Source: Deltaproteobacteria bacterium (GTDB lineage: Bacteria > Myxococcota_A > UBA9160 > UBA4427). From it: DNA of 64,000 nt. The stretch covers positions 434,001-498,000 of the forward strand of contig JADJOR010000011.1 of NCBI GenBank assembly GCA_016713665.1, in the 5' to 3' direction. Positions 27,466 through 36,408 of the stretch are shown here, one piece after another. The notes below the pieces were generated by a model. It was not told the origin of the DNA, searched no databases, and worked only from the letters and a program-made list of their open reading frames with translations. The position numbers were made by a program, and so were the translations under genes. Numbering within the stretch: position 1 is the first letter of the stretch; each line of letters opens with the position of its first letter.

Positions 27466-27529
27466 TCGGAGGACTCCGCGGCGTCGCTGCCGCGCTAGGC
27501 TCGCGAGCGTACAGGAAGCCCAGCCATCC

Positions 27530-28480
27530 ATGAACCCGGCAGCCCCGCCCTCGGACCCCGTGAAGCCGCGATCCCGCCCCGGGCGTGGGCAGATCGCCGG
27601 CCCCCTGCTCGTCGCGCTGCTGGCTTCCGGGCTGCTCCTCGGCTGTGGACCGGAGCTGGAACAGGAGCAGGCGTGGCCGGCCTCCGCGCGCGCGAACGCC
27701 GGTGCGCGCAAGATCGCGTCCCTCTCCCCCGTCGCCACGAGCCTGCTGCTCGAGCTCGAGCACGGCGACCGGTTGATCGCCGTCGATGCGGAGTCGGCGA
27801 AGCGCCCCGGCCTCGGCCATCGCCCGCGCGTCCCCGAGACGGACGACGAAGCCTTCCTGCTGCTGACCTCCCTCGAGACGGATCTCGTCGTGCTGCCCGC
27901 ATCGCGCATCGCCCTGTCCCAGCGGCTCGACTCGGCCAGCATCCGCACGCTCGTGGTCCTGATCCGGAGCTTCGAGGACGGCTTCACCTTCTTCGGCGAG
28001 CTCGCCGGGCGCGTCGGCGCCGCCGCGATGGCGCGCGAGCGCATCGCCGCGGTCTCGCGTCCCCTCGCCGCGATCGCGGCGGAGTCGGTCGGATCCGAGG
28101 AATCCGTGGACGCTGCGCGGCCGCGCGTCGCGGTCGTCGAGTCCTTCGAGCCCCTGGTCCTGGTCGGTGACGATCAGCTGGCGACCGCCCTGGTCGGGAT
28201 CGCCGGCGGCGAGAACGTGACCGGGGGACGCGGTCCCTCATCGATCCCGATCGGGCGCGACGCGCTCGTCGCCCTGCGCCCCGCCCTGCTCTTCCACGCC
28301 CGCCCGACGCCGCCGAGCGAAAGCGAGCGCGAAGCCCTCGCCGCCTCGGTTGCCGACATCGCCCCGCTCGTCGTCGCCGAATTCGACCCCGACCGCTTCT
28401 ACGCCCCCGAGTCCGCGACCGCAGCCCGAACCCTGCGCACCGCGATCATCGCGCTCGAGCGACCTGGCGAGCCCCGCTAG
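27530..28480 (+). CDS. BtuF/FhuD-like periplasmic binding lipoprotein
   Basis: Exported binding protein of 316 aa. The N-terminal membrane segment ends in the lipobox LLLGC (Cys near residue 39), followed by a two-lobed PBP fold of the vitamin B12/heme/siderophore class (IASLSPVATSLLLELEHGD; VVLPASRIALSQRL; FGELAGRVGAAAMA). The SSIPIGRDALVALRPALLF block matches the second-lobe strand of this family. No permease or ATPase is adjacent. It overlaps the convergent P450 gene by 4 bp at a shared CTAG. Confidence 0.8.
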   Translation: MNPAAPPSDPVKPRSRPGRGQIAGPLLVALLASGLLLGCGPELEQEQAWPASARANAGARKIASLSPVATSLLLELEHGDRLIAVDAESAKRPGLGHRPRVPETDDEAFLLLTSLETDLVVLPASRIALSQRLDSASIRTLVVLIRSFEDGFTFFGELAGRVGAAAMARERIAAVSRPLAAIAAESVGSEESVDAARPRVAVVESFEPLVLVGDDQLATALVGIAGGENVTGGRGPSSIPIGRDALVALRPALLFHARPTPPSESEREALAASVADIAPLVVAEFDPDRFYAPESATAARTLRTAIIALERPGEPR

Positions 28481-29664
28481 CTCTTCCAGACCAGCGGCAT
28501 CGCCGAATAGCCCTTCACGAACTCCGTCGCGTAGGTCTCGAGCCGCGTCGCGTCGACCTCGTACTTCGGGAAGCGGGCGAGGATCTCCTGGATCGCGATC
28601 TCGCCTTCCTTGCGCGCGACGTGCAGGCCGATGCAGGCGTGGTGGCCGTGGCTGAAGGAGAGCGAGCGCGGCGGGTTGCGGTGGAGGTCGTAGCGGTCGG
28701 GGTCGGGGAACTCGCGGTGATCCCGGTTGGCCGACGTGTAGAGCAGGACGATCACCTGCCCCGCGTGCAGCTTGATCCCGTGTCGCTCGACGTCCCGCGT
28801 GATCAGCCGGCACATGTTGTTGGTCGGCATGTCGATCCGGACGGCTTCGTTGAAGGCGCCGATCGCGAGCTCGGGCTTCGCCGCGAGCTCGGCGCGCTGA
28901 TCCGGGTTCTGCTGGAGCCGGAGCATCAGGTTGGCGAGGACCTTGGGCAGCGTGTCGGTGCCCCCGATCAGGAGCAGCGACAGATGCGAGCCGATGGCGT
29001 CGTCGTCGAGAGCGCCCCCCTTCGAGTCCCGGTACTCGCGCAGGACGGTGATCGCGTTGGGCTCGGCGGGAGGATTCGCGCGCTGCTCGGCCGAGATCCG
29101 GCGCAGGTAGTCGTTCATCTCCATCATCGCCGCGAGACCCTCTTCGGACATGCCCGGCTGGCCGGGCACCCGGGCGAAGAAGCGGGAGACGAGGCTGCGC
29201 AGGAGGATCTCGTCCTCGACCGGCAGACCGATCACCTTGCAGCCGACCTGCATCGCGAGGCGCTGCGCGAAGTCCTCGACGAATTCGGCGGCGTCGCCGC
29301 TCGAATACTGGTCGAGCAGCCCGTCGACGACGTCGCGGATCCAGGGATCGAGCGAGCGCATGCGGGCGGGCATGAAATGCTTGCGCAGCCCGCCGCGCAG
29401 CTTCGTATGGTCCGGCGGATCCATGTTGTTGAGCAGCGGGAGGACGGGCTGGACCTTCGTCAGCAGATGGGCCGACGTGCCGCCTCGGCCGTTCGAGACG
29501 AAATCCCCTTCGCACGCCCACCACACGTCCTCGAAGCGCGAGAGCGCGAAGGCGTCCCAGCGCGGCATGTAGTAGACGGGCGCCTCTTCGCGCAGGCGCT
29601 TGTAGATGCCGTGGTTGTCGCCGTGGATGACATCGTTGGAAAAGGGATCGTATTCGACGGTCAT
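28477..29664 (-). CDS. Cytochrome P450 monooxygenase, complete
   Basis: Full P450 of 395 aa. The I-helix motif IGGTDTL is near residue 240, ExxR reads EAVR, and the heme loop is FSHGHHACIG with the axial Cys near residue 344. These are the expected spacings for a soluble bacterial P450. ATG 29664 follows an AAAACGAGAAGG site. It is an isolated gene: its stop overlaps that of the convergent binding-protein gene, and 263 bp separate its start from the divergent amidohydrolase. Ferredoxin and reductase partners are not local. The substrate is unknown. Confidence 0.93.
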   Translation of the reverse strand: MTVEYDPFSNDVIHGDNHGIYKRLREEAPVYYMPRWDAFALSRFEDVWWACEGDFVSNGRGGTSAHLLTKVQPVLPLLNNMDPPDHTKLRGGLRKHFMPARMRSLDPWIRDVVDGLLDQYSSGDAAEFVEDFAQRLAMQVGCKVIGLPVEDEILLRSLVSRFFARVPGQPGMSEEGLAAMMEMNDYLRRISAEQRANPPAEPNAITVLREYRDSKGGALDDDAIGSHLSLLLIGGTDTLPKVLANLMLRLQQNPDQRAELAAKPELAIGAFNEAVRIDMPTNNMCRLITRDVERHGIKLHAGQVIVLLYTSANRDHREFPDPDRYDLHRNPPRSLSFSHGHHACIGLHVARKEGEIAIQEILARFPKYEVDATRLETYATEFVKGYSAMPLVWKS

Positions 29665-29890
29665 GATGGCGTGCCTTCTCGTTTTCGGGGCGTTTCCCGG
29701 TCGTTTCGACCCGGTCAGCGCGTCCGCTCGCCTGGTCCATCGGCCGGGCCGGGACGACGCTCGAGCGGTCGGGGTGTCGGCCCGGCATGGTACGCAGCCC
29801 GGGGCCGAGCGTCGATCGGCGGGGGCCCGAAATTCCGGCGGGGCGCGGCGGATGGACGCGGTGATCCGGGCTCGGCCGCGGCCCGCTGCG

Positions 29891-29899
29891 TGATAGGAT
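29891..29899 (+). promoter_or_regulatory. Extended -10-like element before the amidohydrolase
   Basis: TGATAGGAT matches an extended -10 (TGN before a TAxxxT box), about 30 bases before ATG 29928. No convincing -35 is visible, which is tolerated for extended -10 promoters. The remaining 29665-29890 bases between the divergent genes hold no open frame I can support. Confidence 0.35.
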
Positions 29900-29927
29900 G
29901 ACCCGAAGCTGCCAGAGGAGGTTCGGC

Positions 29928-31097
29928 ATGGATCGACTCACGATCGTCTCCTGCGATTGCCACGCGGCGGCGCGGCCCGAGGTCTACCGCGAGTATCTCG
30001 AGGCCGACCTTCGGACGCGTTACGACGCGATGATCGCGAGCCCCGAGGCGGTGGCGCGGCGGGCGGCCCAGGTGATCGGGCCCTTCGCACCGACGGGCGA
30101 CGGCGAAGGCGAACGCGAGCCGCTCTCGGCCCGCTGGGATCCGGTGCGCCGCCTGGCCGAGCTCGACCGGGACGGCATCGCGGCGGAGGTCCTGTTTCCC
30201 CAGCCCGCCGGCCGCAACGCGCCGCCCTTCTACAACGTCTTCGGCCATCCCTTCGACCCGAATGATCCCGCGGCGGCCGCCGCCGGCTGCCGCGCCCACA
30301 ACCGCTGGCTCGCGGATTTCGTGAAGAGCTCGCCCGCCCCCGAGCGCCACGCGGGGCTCGCGTTGATCGGCCTCGTCGACGACGTGCCGGCGGTGGTCCG
30401 CGAGATCGCGTGGGCGAAGCAGGCCGGATTGCGCGGGGTGATCCTGCGCAGCCAGCCGCTCTCCGGGCCGGGCTGGCACGATCCGCGCTTCGAGCCGATC
30501 TGGGCCGTCTGCGAAGACCTCGCGATGCCGATCCATACCCACGGCGGCGAGGGCCTCGAGACCGGCGATCTCCCGGGCGCCACCTCGATCTTCTTCACCG
30601 AGGTCTGCTGGTTCGCCCATCGCCTCTTCTGGCATCTGCTCTGGTCGGGCGTGCTCGAACGACACCCGCGCCTGCGCCTGGTCTTCACCGAGCAATTCGC
30701 CGACTGGGTCCCCGGCATGCTGAAGCGACTCGACATGCAGTACGCGGGCACCGTCTCGGCGGCGACGCGAACGTCGGCGCTCCCGATGTCGCCCTCCGCC
30801 TACTGGGCGCGCCAGTGCAGCGTCGGCGCGTCGTTCATGACCCGGGAGGAGTGCGAGATGCGCCACGCGATCGGCGTCCCGAGCATCCTCTGGGGCTCCG
30901 ACTTCCCCCACGAAGAGGGCACCTGGCCCGCCACCCCCGAAGCCCTCCACGCGACCTTCGACGGCGTGCCCCCGGCCGAGCTGCGGGCGATGCTCGGCGA
31001 GAACGCGATGGCGATCTACGGCTTCGACCCGCGCAGCCTCGCCGCGATCGCAGCGCGGATCGGCCCGACGCTCGCGAGCTTCGCGCGAGCCTGCTAG
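29928..31097 (+). CDS. Amidohydrolase family 2, metal-dependent hydrolase
   Basis: Amidohydrolase_2 TIM-barrel protein of 389 aa. The first-strand motif is VSCDCHAAARPEVY, in which Cys replaces the usual Asp before the metal His. IHTHGGEG supplies the mid-barrel His, and LWGSDFPHEEGTWP supplies the C-terminal Asp/His. ATG 29928 is preferred over an upstream ATG because AGAGGAGG lies just before it. It is divergent from the P450 at 29664 and converges on a MarC gene with a 4-bp CTAG overlap. Related enzymes hydrolyse or decarboxylate aromatic or cyclic substrates. Confidence 0.87.
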   Translation: MDRLTIVSCDCHAAARPEVYREYLEADLRTRYDAMIASPEAVARRAAQVIGPFAPTGDGEGEREPLSARWDPVRRLAELDRDGIAAEVLFPQPAGRNAPPFYNVFGHPFDPNDPAAAAAGCRAHNRWLADFVKSSPAPERHAGLALIGLVDDVPAVVREIAWAKQAGLRGVILRSQPLSGPGWHDPRFEPIWAVCEDLAMPIHTHGGEGLETGDLPGATSIFFTEVCWFAHRLFWHLLWSGVLERHPRLRLVFTEQFADWVPGMLKRLDMQYAGTVSAATRTSALPMSPSAYWARQCSVGASFMTREECEMRHAIGVPSILWGSDFPHEEGTWPATPEALHATFDGVPPAELRAMLGENAMAIYGFDPRSLAAIAARIGPTLASFARAC

Positions 31098-31738
31098 GCG
31101 CCCGCCAGCGGCGGGAAGAGCAGCTTGAGCCCGGCGGCGATCGTCTCGATCGCGATCGCCGCGAGGATCAGCCCGAAGAGCCGGACGATCACGTTGAGCC
31201 CGATCGGCCCGATCGCGCGCCCGACCCGCTCGGCGTGGCGGAAGACGAACCAGCAGCCGAGCGCGACCAGCACGATGCCGCCGAGGACGAGCAGGCCGTG
31301 GACCGGGCCCGAGCCGCGGTCCATCTGGATCACGACGGCGCTGATGGCGCCGGGTCCGGCGAGCAGCGGAATCCCGAGCGGGACCACCGCGATGCCCGTC
31401 TTGTCGCCGGAGGCCTGGACCTCCTCCTGCGTCTGGCGCAGGGGCGTCGTCTGGGCCTCGAGCATCGAGATCGCCATCAGCAGCATCACGATGCCGCCCC
31501 CGACCCGGAAGGCCGGGAGGCTCGTCCCCATGATCCGCAGCAGCGTGTCGCCGGTCATCGCCGCGACCACGAGGACGACGGCGACGACGAGCGCGGCGGT
31601 TCGCGCGGTCCGGCGGCGCTCTTCGGGCGTGTAGCGCTCGGTCAGCTGGAGGAAGAAGGGGATCGCGGCCAGCGGATCGATGATCGCGGCGAGGGCGACG
31701 ACGAAGCGGGTGGTGTCGGTGATCCAGGCGTCGGTCAC
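31094..31738 (-). CDS. MarC-family integral membrane protein
   Basis: Inner-membrane protein of 214 aa with six hydrophobic helices in the MarC/UPF0056 pattern: an N-terminal IIDPLAAIPFFL (family hallmark IDPxGxxPxFL), a central VPLGIPLLAGPGAIS (PLaiPLiaGPGai motif) and a C-terminal RLFGLILAAIAIETI. Start GTG 31738 is set by a GGGAGCGAGG site and the match to the family N-terminus. The transported substrate of this family is not settled. It overlaps the convergent amidohydrolase stop by 4 bp. Confidence 0.9.
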   Translation of the reverse strand: MTDAWITDTTRFVVALAAIIDPLAAIPFFLQLTERYTPEERRRTARTAALVVAVVLVVAAMTGDTLLRIMGTSLPAFRVGGGIVMLLMAISMLEAQTTPLRQTQEEVQASGDKTGIAVVPLGIPLLAGPGAISAVVIQMDRGSGPVHGLLVLGGIVLVALGCWFVFRHAERVGRAIGPIGLNVIVRLFGLILAAIAIETIAAGLKLLFPPLAGA

Positions 31739-31838
31739 GTCGGGCCTCGCTCCCGGAGGCGATGGGCATTCCGGACGCGCATTGTGCTTGAATGGGCGGG
31801 GCTCGGAAAGACTCGGGAGCCGGGAGAGGGACGTGGGG

Positions 31839-32594
31839 ATGAAGCTCGCGGGACGCGTGGCCCTGGTGACGGCGGGCAGCAAGGGCATCGGGCGCGCGAC
31901 GGCGCTGCGCCTCGCGCAGGACGGCGCCGACGTCGCGATCAGCTACGCGAGCGACGAGGTGGCGGCCGCGGCCTGTGTCGCCGCGATCGAAGCGCTCGGG
32001 CGCCGCGCCTTCGCCCTGCGCGCCCCGGCCGAGGACCTCGAGGCAGGCCGGCGCCTCGTCGCGCGCACGCAGGAGACCCTCGGCCCGATCGGCATCCTCG
32101 TGAACAACGCCGGCGTCGACTGGGACGGCACGCCCGTCGCCGAGACGAAGCCCGAGGAGCTGCTGCGCGTGATGACGATCAACGCGCTCGCGCCCCACCA
32201 CCTCTCGCGCCTCGTGCTGCCCGCGATGCGCGGCCTCGGCCGCGGCGACATCGTGATGGTCTCGAGCATGGTCACCGAGGTGAAAGGCGCGGGCTATGCG
32301 CCCTACTGCATGAGCAAGGCGGCCCTCGAGGCGCTGGCCACCGTGCTCGGCAAGGAAGAGCGAGCCCACGGCATCCACGTCAACACCGTCGCCCCGGGTC
32401 TCGTCGAGACGCCCCTCGGCATGCGCTACGTGACGGCGCTCGGCGGCAAGGCGATGCGCGACTTCGACGCGGTCGTCCCCTACGGCCGGGTCTGCCAGCC
32501 CGAGCAGGTCGCGAGCGTGATCGCGTTCCTCGTGTCCGAGGACGCCTCCTACCTGAACGGCCAGCGCATCTACGTCCACGGCGGCGGCCAGTAG
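31839..32594 (+). CDS. Short-chain dehydrogenase/reductase
   Basis: SDR of 251 aa. Loop TAGSKGIG near residue 11, NNAGVDWDG near residue 89, catalytic Ser in VSSMVTE and YCMSKAAL supplying Tyr/Lys. It ends NGQRIYVHGGG. ATG 31839 (MKLAGRVALVTAG) has GAGAGGGA upstream; the frame is open further upstream through the MarC leader but has no SDR homology there. It is divergent from MarC. FabG-like in layout, though such SDRs act on many alcohols and ketones. Confidence 0.9.
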   Translation: MKLAGRVALVTAGSKGIGRATALRLAQDGADVAISYASDEVAAAACVAAIEALGRRAFALRAPAEDLEAGRRLVARTQETLGPIGILVNNAGVDWDGTPVAETKPEELLRVMTINALAPHHLSRLVLPAMRGLGRGDIVMVSSMVTEVKGAGYAPYCMSKAALEALATVLGKEERAHGIHVNTVAPGLVETPLGMRYVTALGGKAMRDFDAVVPYGRVCQPEQVASVIAFLVSEDASYLNGQRIYVHGGGQ

Positions 32595-32692
32595 GCCGAC
32601 CGGGCGCCGTCCCGACCCGAAGCGGCCCGGCGCCGACGAGGCAGACCGGTCGACACGGGCGGACGCGGCTCGCCCCCGCCCGAAATCGAGAG

Positions 32693-32722
32693 TTGACGCG
32701 CCCGTCCACGCCGCATTAGGAT
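32693..32722 (+). promoter_or_regulatory. Sigma70-like promoter for the MFS gene
   Basis: TTGACG (32693-32698) and TAGGAT (32717-32722) are separated by 18 bases. Both boxes are good matches and stand out in GC-rich DNA. It lies about 90 bases before the GTG start of the transporter. Confidence 0.55.
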
Positions 32723-32733
32723 GGCGGAATCGG

Positions 32734-32750
32734 ATTCTGGAAAACAGAAT
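32734..32750. promoter_or_regulatory. Inverted repeat, candidate operator of the MFS gene
   Basis: ATTCTG, spacer GAAAA, CAGAAT, directly downstream of the -10 box at 32717-32722 and so at the expected transcription start. AT-rich symmetric sequence at this place suggests a repressor site. No regulator gene is adjacent. Confidence 0.45.
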
Positions 32751-32809
32751 TTCCGGACCCGGGAGCGGGCGACGATCGGGGCCGGCTCGACGGCCGAGGG
32801 GAGAGGCGA

Positions 32810-34093
32810 GTGCGCTCGGATTCCGCCGTGAGCTCCGAGGGATGGACGCGCGCTCAGATCTATACCCTCGCCGTGCTCTCCGGCGCCTACATGCTGAACT
32901 TCGCCGATCGGCATCTGCTCGCCGTGCTGATCGAGCCGATGAAGCGCGACCTCGGCACGAGCGATACCCAGATGGGCCTCCTCTCGGGCATCGCCTTCGC
33001 GATCTTCTACGCCGTCTTCGGCATCCCGATCGCACGCTATGCCGACCGCGGCAATCGCCGGACGCTGCTCGCGGTGGGCATCGCCGTCTGGAGCCTGATG
33101 ACGGCGGTGACCGGGGCGAGCCGGAGCTTCTTCCAGGTCCTGCTGACGCGGATCGGGGTCGGGGTCGGCGAGACGTCGGCCGGTGCGCCGGTCCACTCGC
33201 TGCTCTCGGACGTCTTTCCGCCGCATCAGCGCGCGACCGCCCTCGCGATCTATACCGCCGGCGCCCAGCTCGGGGGCGTCCTCGGCCTGACCCTCGGCGG
33301 CTGGCTCGAGCAGCGCTACGGCTGGCGCATGGCCTTCGTCGGCATGGGGCTGCCGGGGCTGGCCGTCGCCCTGCTCGTGCGCGCGACGATCGACGAGCCG
33401 CCGCGCGGGCGCTTCGACGGTCCGCGGGTGCGCGCGGCGGTCTCCTTCGGCGAGACGACGCGCTTCCTGGTCGGTCGCCGCTCCTTCGTGTTGATGGCGC
33501 TCGGGCTCTCCTGCTGCATCTTCGGCAGCTACGGCGCGAGCTCCTGGCATCCGACGCTGCTGCGCCGCGTCCACGCCATGAGCGGCACGGAGGTCGGCCT
33601 CTGGCTGGGCTTCGCCGCCGGCTCCGCCTCGATGCTCGGTGGGATCGCCTCGGCGGCCCTGACCGACCGCCTCGCCCGGCGCGACGCGCGCTGGTATCTC
33701 TGGCTGCCGGCGCTCAATACGCTGCTCGCGGTCCCGCTGAGCGTCGTGATCCCCTTCATCGAAGACGCGTCGCTCGCCGTCCGACTGATCCCAATCTGGT
33801 CCTTCCTCGTCGGCAGCATCGGCGGCCCGATCTTCGCCATGATCCAGGGCGTCGCGCGCCCCGAGATGCGCGCCGTCGCCGCCGCCCTCAACATGTTCGT
33901 CATGACCCTCGTCGGGATGGGCCTCGGCCCGACCTTCGTCGGCTTCGCGAGCGACCAGCTCGCGTCGGCCCACGCCGACGACTCGATCCGCTTCGCCCTC
34001 GCCCTGATCGCGCCCGTCCAGATCGCGGGCGCGCTGCTCTGGCTCTTCGCCGCGCGAGCCCTGCGCGGCGACCTGGAACACGCCACGACCTGA
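32810..34093 (+). CDS. Major facilitator superfamily transporter, spinster-like
   Basis: Twelve-helix MFS permease of 427 aa. Helix 1 carries YMLNFADRHLLAVLIEP (the FxDR feature of spinster-type members), and the loop 2-3 motif is ARYADRGNRR. The helix 4-5 region has GVGVGETSAGAPVHSLLSD, typical of MFS proteins found with catabolic genes. Start GTG 32810 has GGGGAGAGGCGA upstream. It is followed 73 bp later by an amidohydrolase and probably shares its transcript. It likely takes up or expels the hydrolase substrate or product, by context only. Confidence 0.9.
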   Translation: MRSDSAVSSEGWTRAQIYTLAVLSGAYMLNFADRHLLAVLIEPMKRDLGTSDTQMGLLSGIAFAIFYAVFGIPIARYADRGNRRTLLAVGIAVWSLMTAVTGASRSFFQVLLTRIGVGVGETSAGAPVHSLLSDVFPPHQRATALAIYTAGAQLGGVLGLTLGGWLEQRYGWRMAFVGMGLPGLAVALLVRATIDEPPRGRFDGPRVRAAVSFGETTRFLVGRRSFVLMALGLSCCIFGSYGASSWHPTLLRRVHAMSGTEVGLWLGFAAGSASMLGGIASAALTDRLARRDARWYLWLPALNTLLAVPLSVVIPFIEDASLAVRLIPIWSFLVGSIGGPIFAMIQGVARPEMRAVAAALNMFVMTLVGMGLGPTFVGFASDQLASAHADDSIRFALALIAPVQIAGALLWLFAARALRGDLEHATT

Positions 34094-34166
34094 AAGCCGT
34101 CCCGATCTCGATCGCGAGCTCGGATTCGAAAGCGACCCCAACCCGAAACGCTTCGGAGGACCCCGG

Positions 34167-35336
34167 ATGGACAAGCAGGATCTCTTCCACGAAATCGCCT
34201 CGATCGACTACCCGATCATCGACGCCGACGCCCACGTCAACGAGCCGCCGGATCTCTGGCAGAAGCGAGTCCCGAAGAACCTCCTCGACCGGGCACCGAA
34301 GGTCGTCTCGACGAAGGACGGCGACTTCTGGTCCTTCGACAACGGCAAGCGCATGCGGCCCCTCGGCCTGACCGCGACGGCGGGCCTCAACCCCGTCGAC
34401 TACCGACCGACCGGGCGAACCTACGCCGACATCCGCCCCGGCAGCTTCGATACGGCCTCCCGCCTGCAGGACATGGACATCGACGGCATCGACCACGCCG
34501 TGCTCTATCCGAGCGTGACGCTGACCGGCGCCGCGACCTACGCCGAGGATCGCCCGCTGCAGCTCGCCTGCGTCCGGGCCTACAACGAGTGGCTGCTCGA
34601 GTTCGCCGTCCCGTCCGACGACCGCCTCATCCCCCTCGCCATCATCCCGACGACGAGCACGAAGGACGCGACGGAAGAGCTCCGCTGGGCGATCGACCAC
34701 CGCCACCGCGGCGTGATCATCTCGGCCTTCCCGAATGGCAGCCTCGACCCGAAGGAGGAGGACGCGGAGTTCTGGGAGGCGGTCGCCGCCACGAAGACGC
34801 CCGTCTCGATCCACATCGGCAGCTTCACCGCCAACACCTCCGGCGGAAAGCATCCGGCCTACGACTCGCGGGAGTTCCTCGCGGGCGCCGGCGCGACGAA
34901 GGCCGGCATGCACGCGATGGCGACGGCCTCGCAGCTGATCCACTGCGGCGTGCTCGAGCGCTACCCCGACCTGAAGATCGTGCTGGTCGAGTCGAACATC
35001 GGCTGGATCCCGACCTTCCTCGAGCAGGCCGACGACATGTTCCGCCGGTATCGCTTCTTCACGGAGGTGCTCCACCAGATGAAGCGCATGCCGAGCGACC
35101 TCTTCTCGCGCAACATCTGGGCGACCTTCATGATCGACACCGTCGGCCTCGAGCTGCGCCACCGGCTCAACATCGACCACATGATGTTCTCGACCGACTA
35201 CCCCCACTCGGGCTGCGACTGGCCGATGTCGCGGGGGGTCATCGAGAAGGACTTCCGGGGCATCCAGAAGACGCAGGTCCGCAAGATGCTCTGCGACAAC
35301 GCCGCGGCGCTCTACGGGATCCGGATTCCGCGTTAG
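34167..35336 (+). CDS. Amidohydrolase family 2, metal-dependent hydrolase
   Basis: Amidohydrolase_2 protein of 389 aa. First metal segment IIDADAHVNEPPDLW near residue 19, mid-barrel His in PVSIHIGSF, C-terminal FSTDYPHSGCDWP with conserved Asp and His. This subgroup is widespread in mycobacteria and uncultured Proteobacteria beside P450 and MFS genes. ATG 34167 has GGAGGACCCCGG upstream. It is encoded after the MFS transporter on one strand and converges on the selenoprotein operon with a 40-bp gap. Confidence 0.88.
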   Translation: MDKQDLFHEIASIDYPIIDADAHVNEPPDLWQKRVPKNLLDRAPKVVSTKDGDFWSFDNGKRMRPLGLTATAGLNPVDYRPTGRTYADIRPGSFDTASRLQDMDIDGIDHAVLYPSVTLTGAATYAEDRPLQLACVRAYNEWLLEFAVPSDDRLIPLAIIPTTSTKDATEELRWAIDHRHRGVIISAFPNGSLDPKEEDAEFWEAVAATKTPVSIHIGSFTANTSGGKHPAYDSREFLAGAGATKAGMHAMATASQLIHCGVLERYPDLKIVLVESNIGWIPTFLEQADDMFRRYRFFTEVLHQMKRMPSDLFSRNIWATFMIDTVGLELRHRLNIDHMMFSTDYPHSGCDWPMSRGVIEKDFRGIQKTQVRKMLCDNAAALYGIRIPR

Positions 35337-35376
35337 GCGGGGCCGCGCGCTTCCGGGGCGACGCCCTCCGACGGAG

Positions 35377-36036
35377 TCATTCCGGATCGGTTCCTTCCGG
35401 CTCGAGCGTGGGCACCGTCCAGCCGCGGATCGAGCGGCAGCTCTTCCCCGGCAGCTGCTTGCCGCCCTGGGCGCGGATCTTGTCGAAGTGCTGGATCGGG
35501 AGCGCGTCGGAGGCGCTCGGGAGCTTCGAGCCGCCGGCGGGGCCCCAGCCCTTGTCGTAGGGCGCGAGGATGTGCTCGTGGATGCAGCGGTTGCGCTTGA
35601 AGCGCCAGCCCGCCGCCTCGCGCGCATACTCGTACTCGAGGGTCGCGAAGGCCCAGGCCGGCTTCTGCGTGTCGGGATCGATCAGGAAGGTCAGCAGGAA
35701 CCAGCGTCCGTAGCCGGCGTCGCCCTCGACCGTCAGGATCGGATTCGAGAGGACGTCGTAGGACCAGCCCCCCGCGCCCTCGAAGGCCGGCATGAACTGC
35801 GTATAGAAGGTCCGCAGGTCCTGCTTTCCCCGCAGCTCGCCGAGCACGCCGTGGTCGTACTCGGCGTCGTCGGCGAAGCAATCGACGGCGTCTTCCCAGC
35901 GCGCGTCGTGCATGGCCTGCATGTAGCGGTGGGTGAGCTCGCGGATCGCCTCGCGGTCTTCGAGCTCCTGGAGGCGCTTCTTCATGGCGCCCACGTCCGC
36001 GCGCAGCGCGGCGATCTCGGATTCGAGGCTTCCCAT
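35377..36036 (-). CDS. NTF2/SnoaL-like protein with N-terminal coiled coil
   Basis: Protein of 219 aa. Residues 1-28 form a short amphipathic coiled coil (LESEIAALRADVGAMKKRLQ). Then comes an NTF2-like domain opening with AIRELTHRYMQAMHD and containing FADDAEYDHG, with a charged C-terminal tail of about 45 residues. Such domains act as isomerases, dehydratases or binding subunits. It is the last gene of the selenoprotein operon, starting 4 nt after the NifU-like stop, so its expression is tied to that locus. No catalytic Asp/Tyr pattern of ketosteroid isomerase is certain. Confidence 0.8.
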   Translation of the reverse strand: MGSLESEIAALRADVGAMKKRLQELEDREAIRELTHRYMQAMHDARWEDAVDCFADDAEYDHGVLGELRGKQDLRTFYTQFMPAFEGAGGWSYDVLSNPILTVEGDAGYGRWFLLTFLIDPDTQKPAWAFATLEYEYAREAAGWRFKRNRCIHEHILAPYDKGWGPAGGSKLPSASDALPIQHFDKIRAQGGKQLPGKSCRSIRGWTVPTLEPEGTDPE

Positions 36037-36040
36037 CGTC

Positions 36041-36361
36041 TCAGGCTCCTCGACCGATGGCGTCGGCCGAGCCCGGGGCGGAACCCGACTCGACGACGTC
36101 GACGACGACGCCCTCGATCTCCGGCGCCTGGTCCTGCAGCATGTCGAGCATCATCTGGCCGAGCGCGTCCGGCTCCATGACGCAGGTCGGACAATCGGGA
36201 TTGACGCCCGGCGCATAGCCGATGCGCAGCTGCCCCCGCTCGATCGCGATGAAGGACACGCGCCCTCCATCCGGCTGGACGATGCCGTCGAAGGCCTCGA
36301 TGACCCGCGCGATCGCTTCGTCGGTCGCCGCCGGAATCGCCCCGTTCGGATGCGCTCCCAT
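36041..36361 (-). CDS. NifU C-terminal-like protein with a CPTC motif
   Basis: Small protein of 106 aa that matches the Nfu fold by eye: an N-terminal helix, the strand IVQPDGGRVSFIAIERGQLRI (in Nfu domains the xxDGG..V motif), then a CPTC motif near residue 57 and a helix before the closing EIEGVVVDV strand. Nfu domains bind a [4Fe-4S] or 2Fe-2S cluster between two subunits through CxxC and deliver it to targets. The Met/Asp-rich stretch after CPTC is unusual. ATG 36361 is 47 nt after the stop of the selenoprotein and the gene ends 4 nt before the NTF2-like gene. Confidence 0.75.
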   Translation of the reverse strand: MGAHPNGAIPAATDEAIARVIEAFDGIVQPDGGRVSFIAIERGQLRIGYAPGVNPDCPTCVMEPDALGQMMLDMLQDQAPEIEGVVVDVVESGSAPGSADAIGRGA

Positions 36362-36408
36362 GTCTCCCCCCTCCTCGACGGGCTCTCCCCGAAGACGATT
36401 CCCGAAGG

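Noticed and set aside
29715..33035. Minus-strand open frame of about 1100 codons opposite an amidohydrolase, SDR and promoter
   Set aside because: No motif, reads through a promoter and several real genes.
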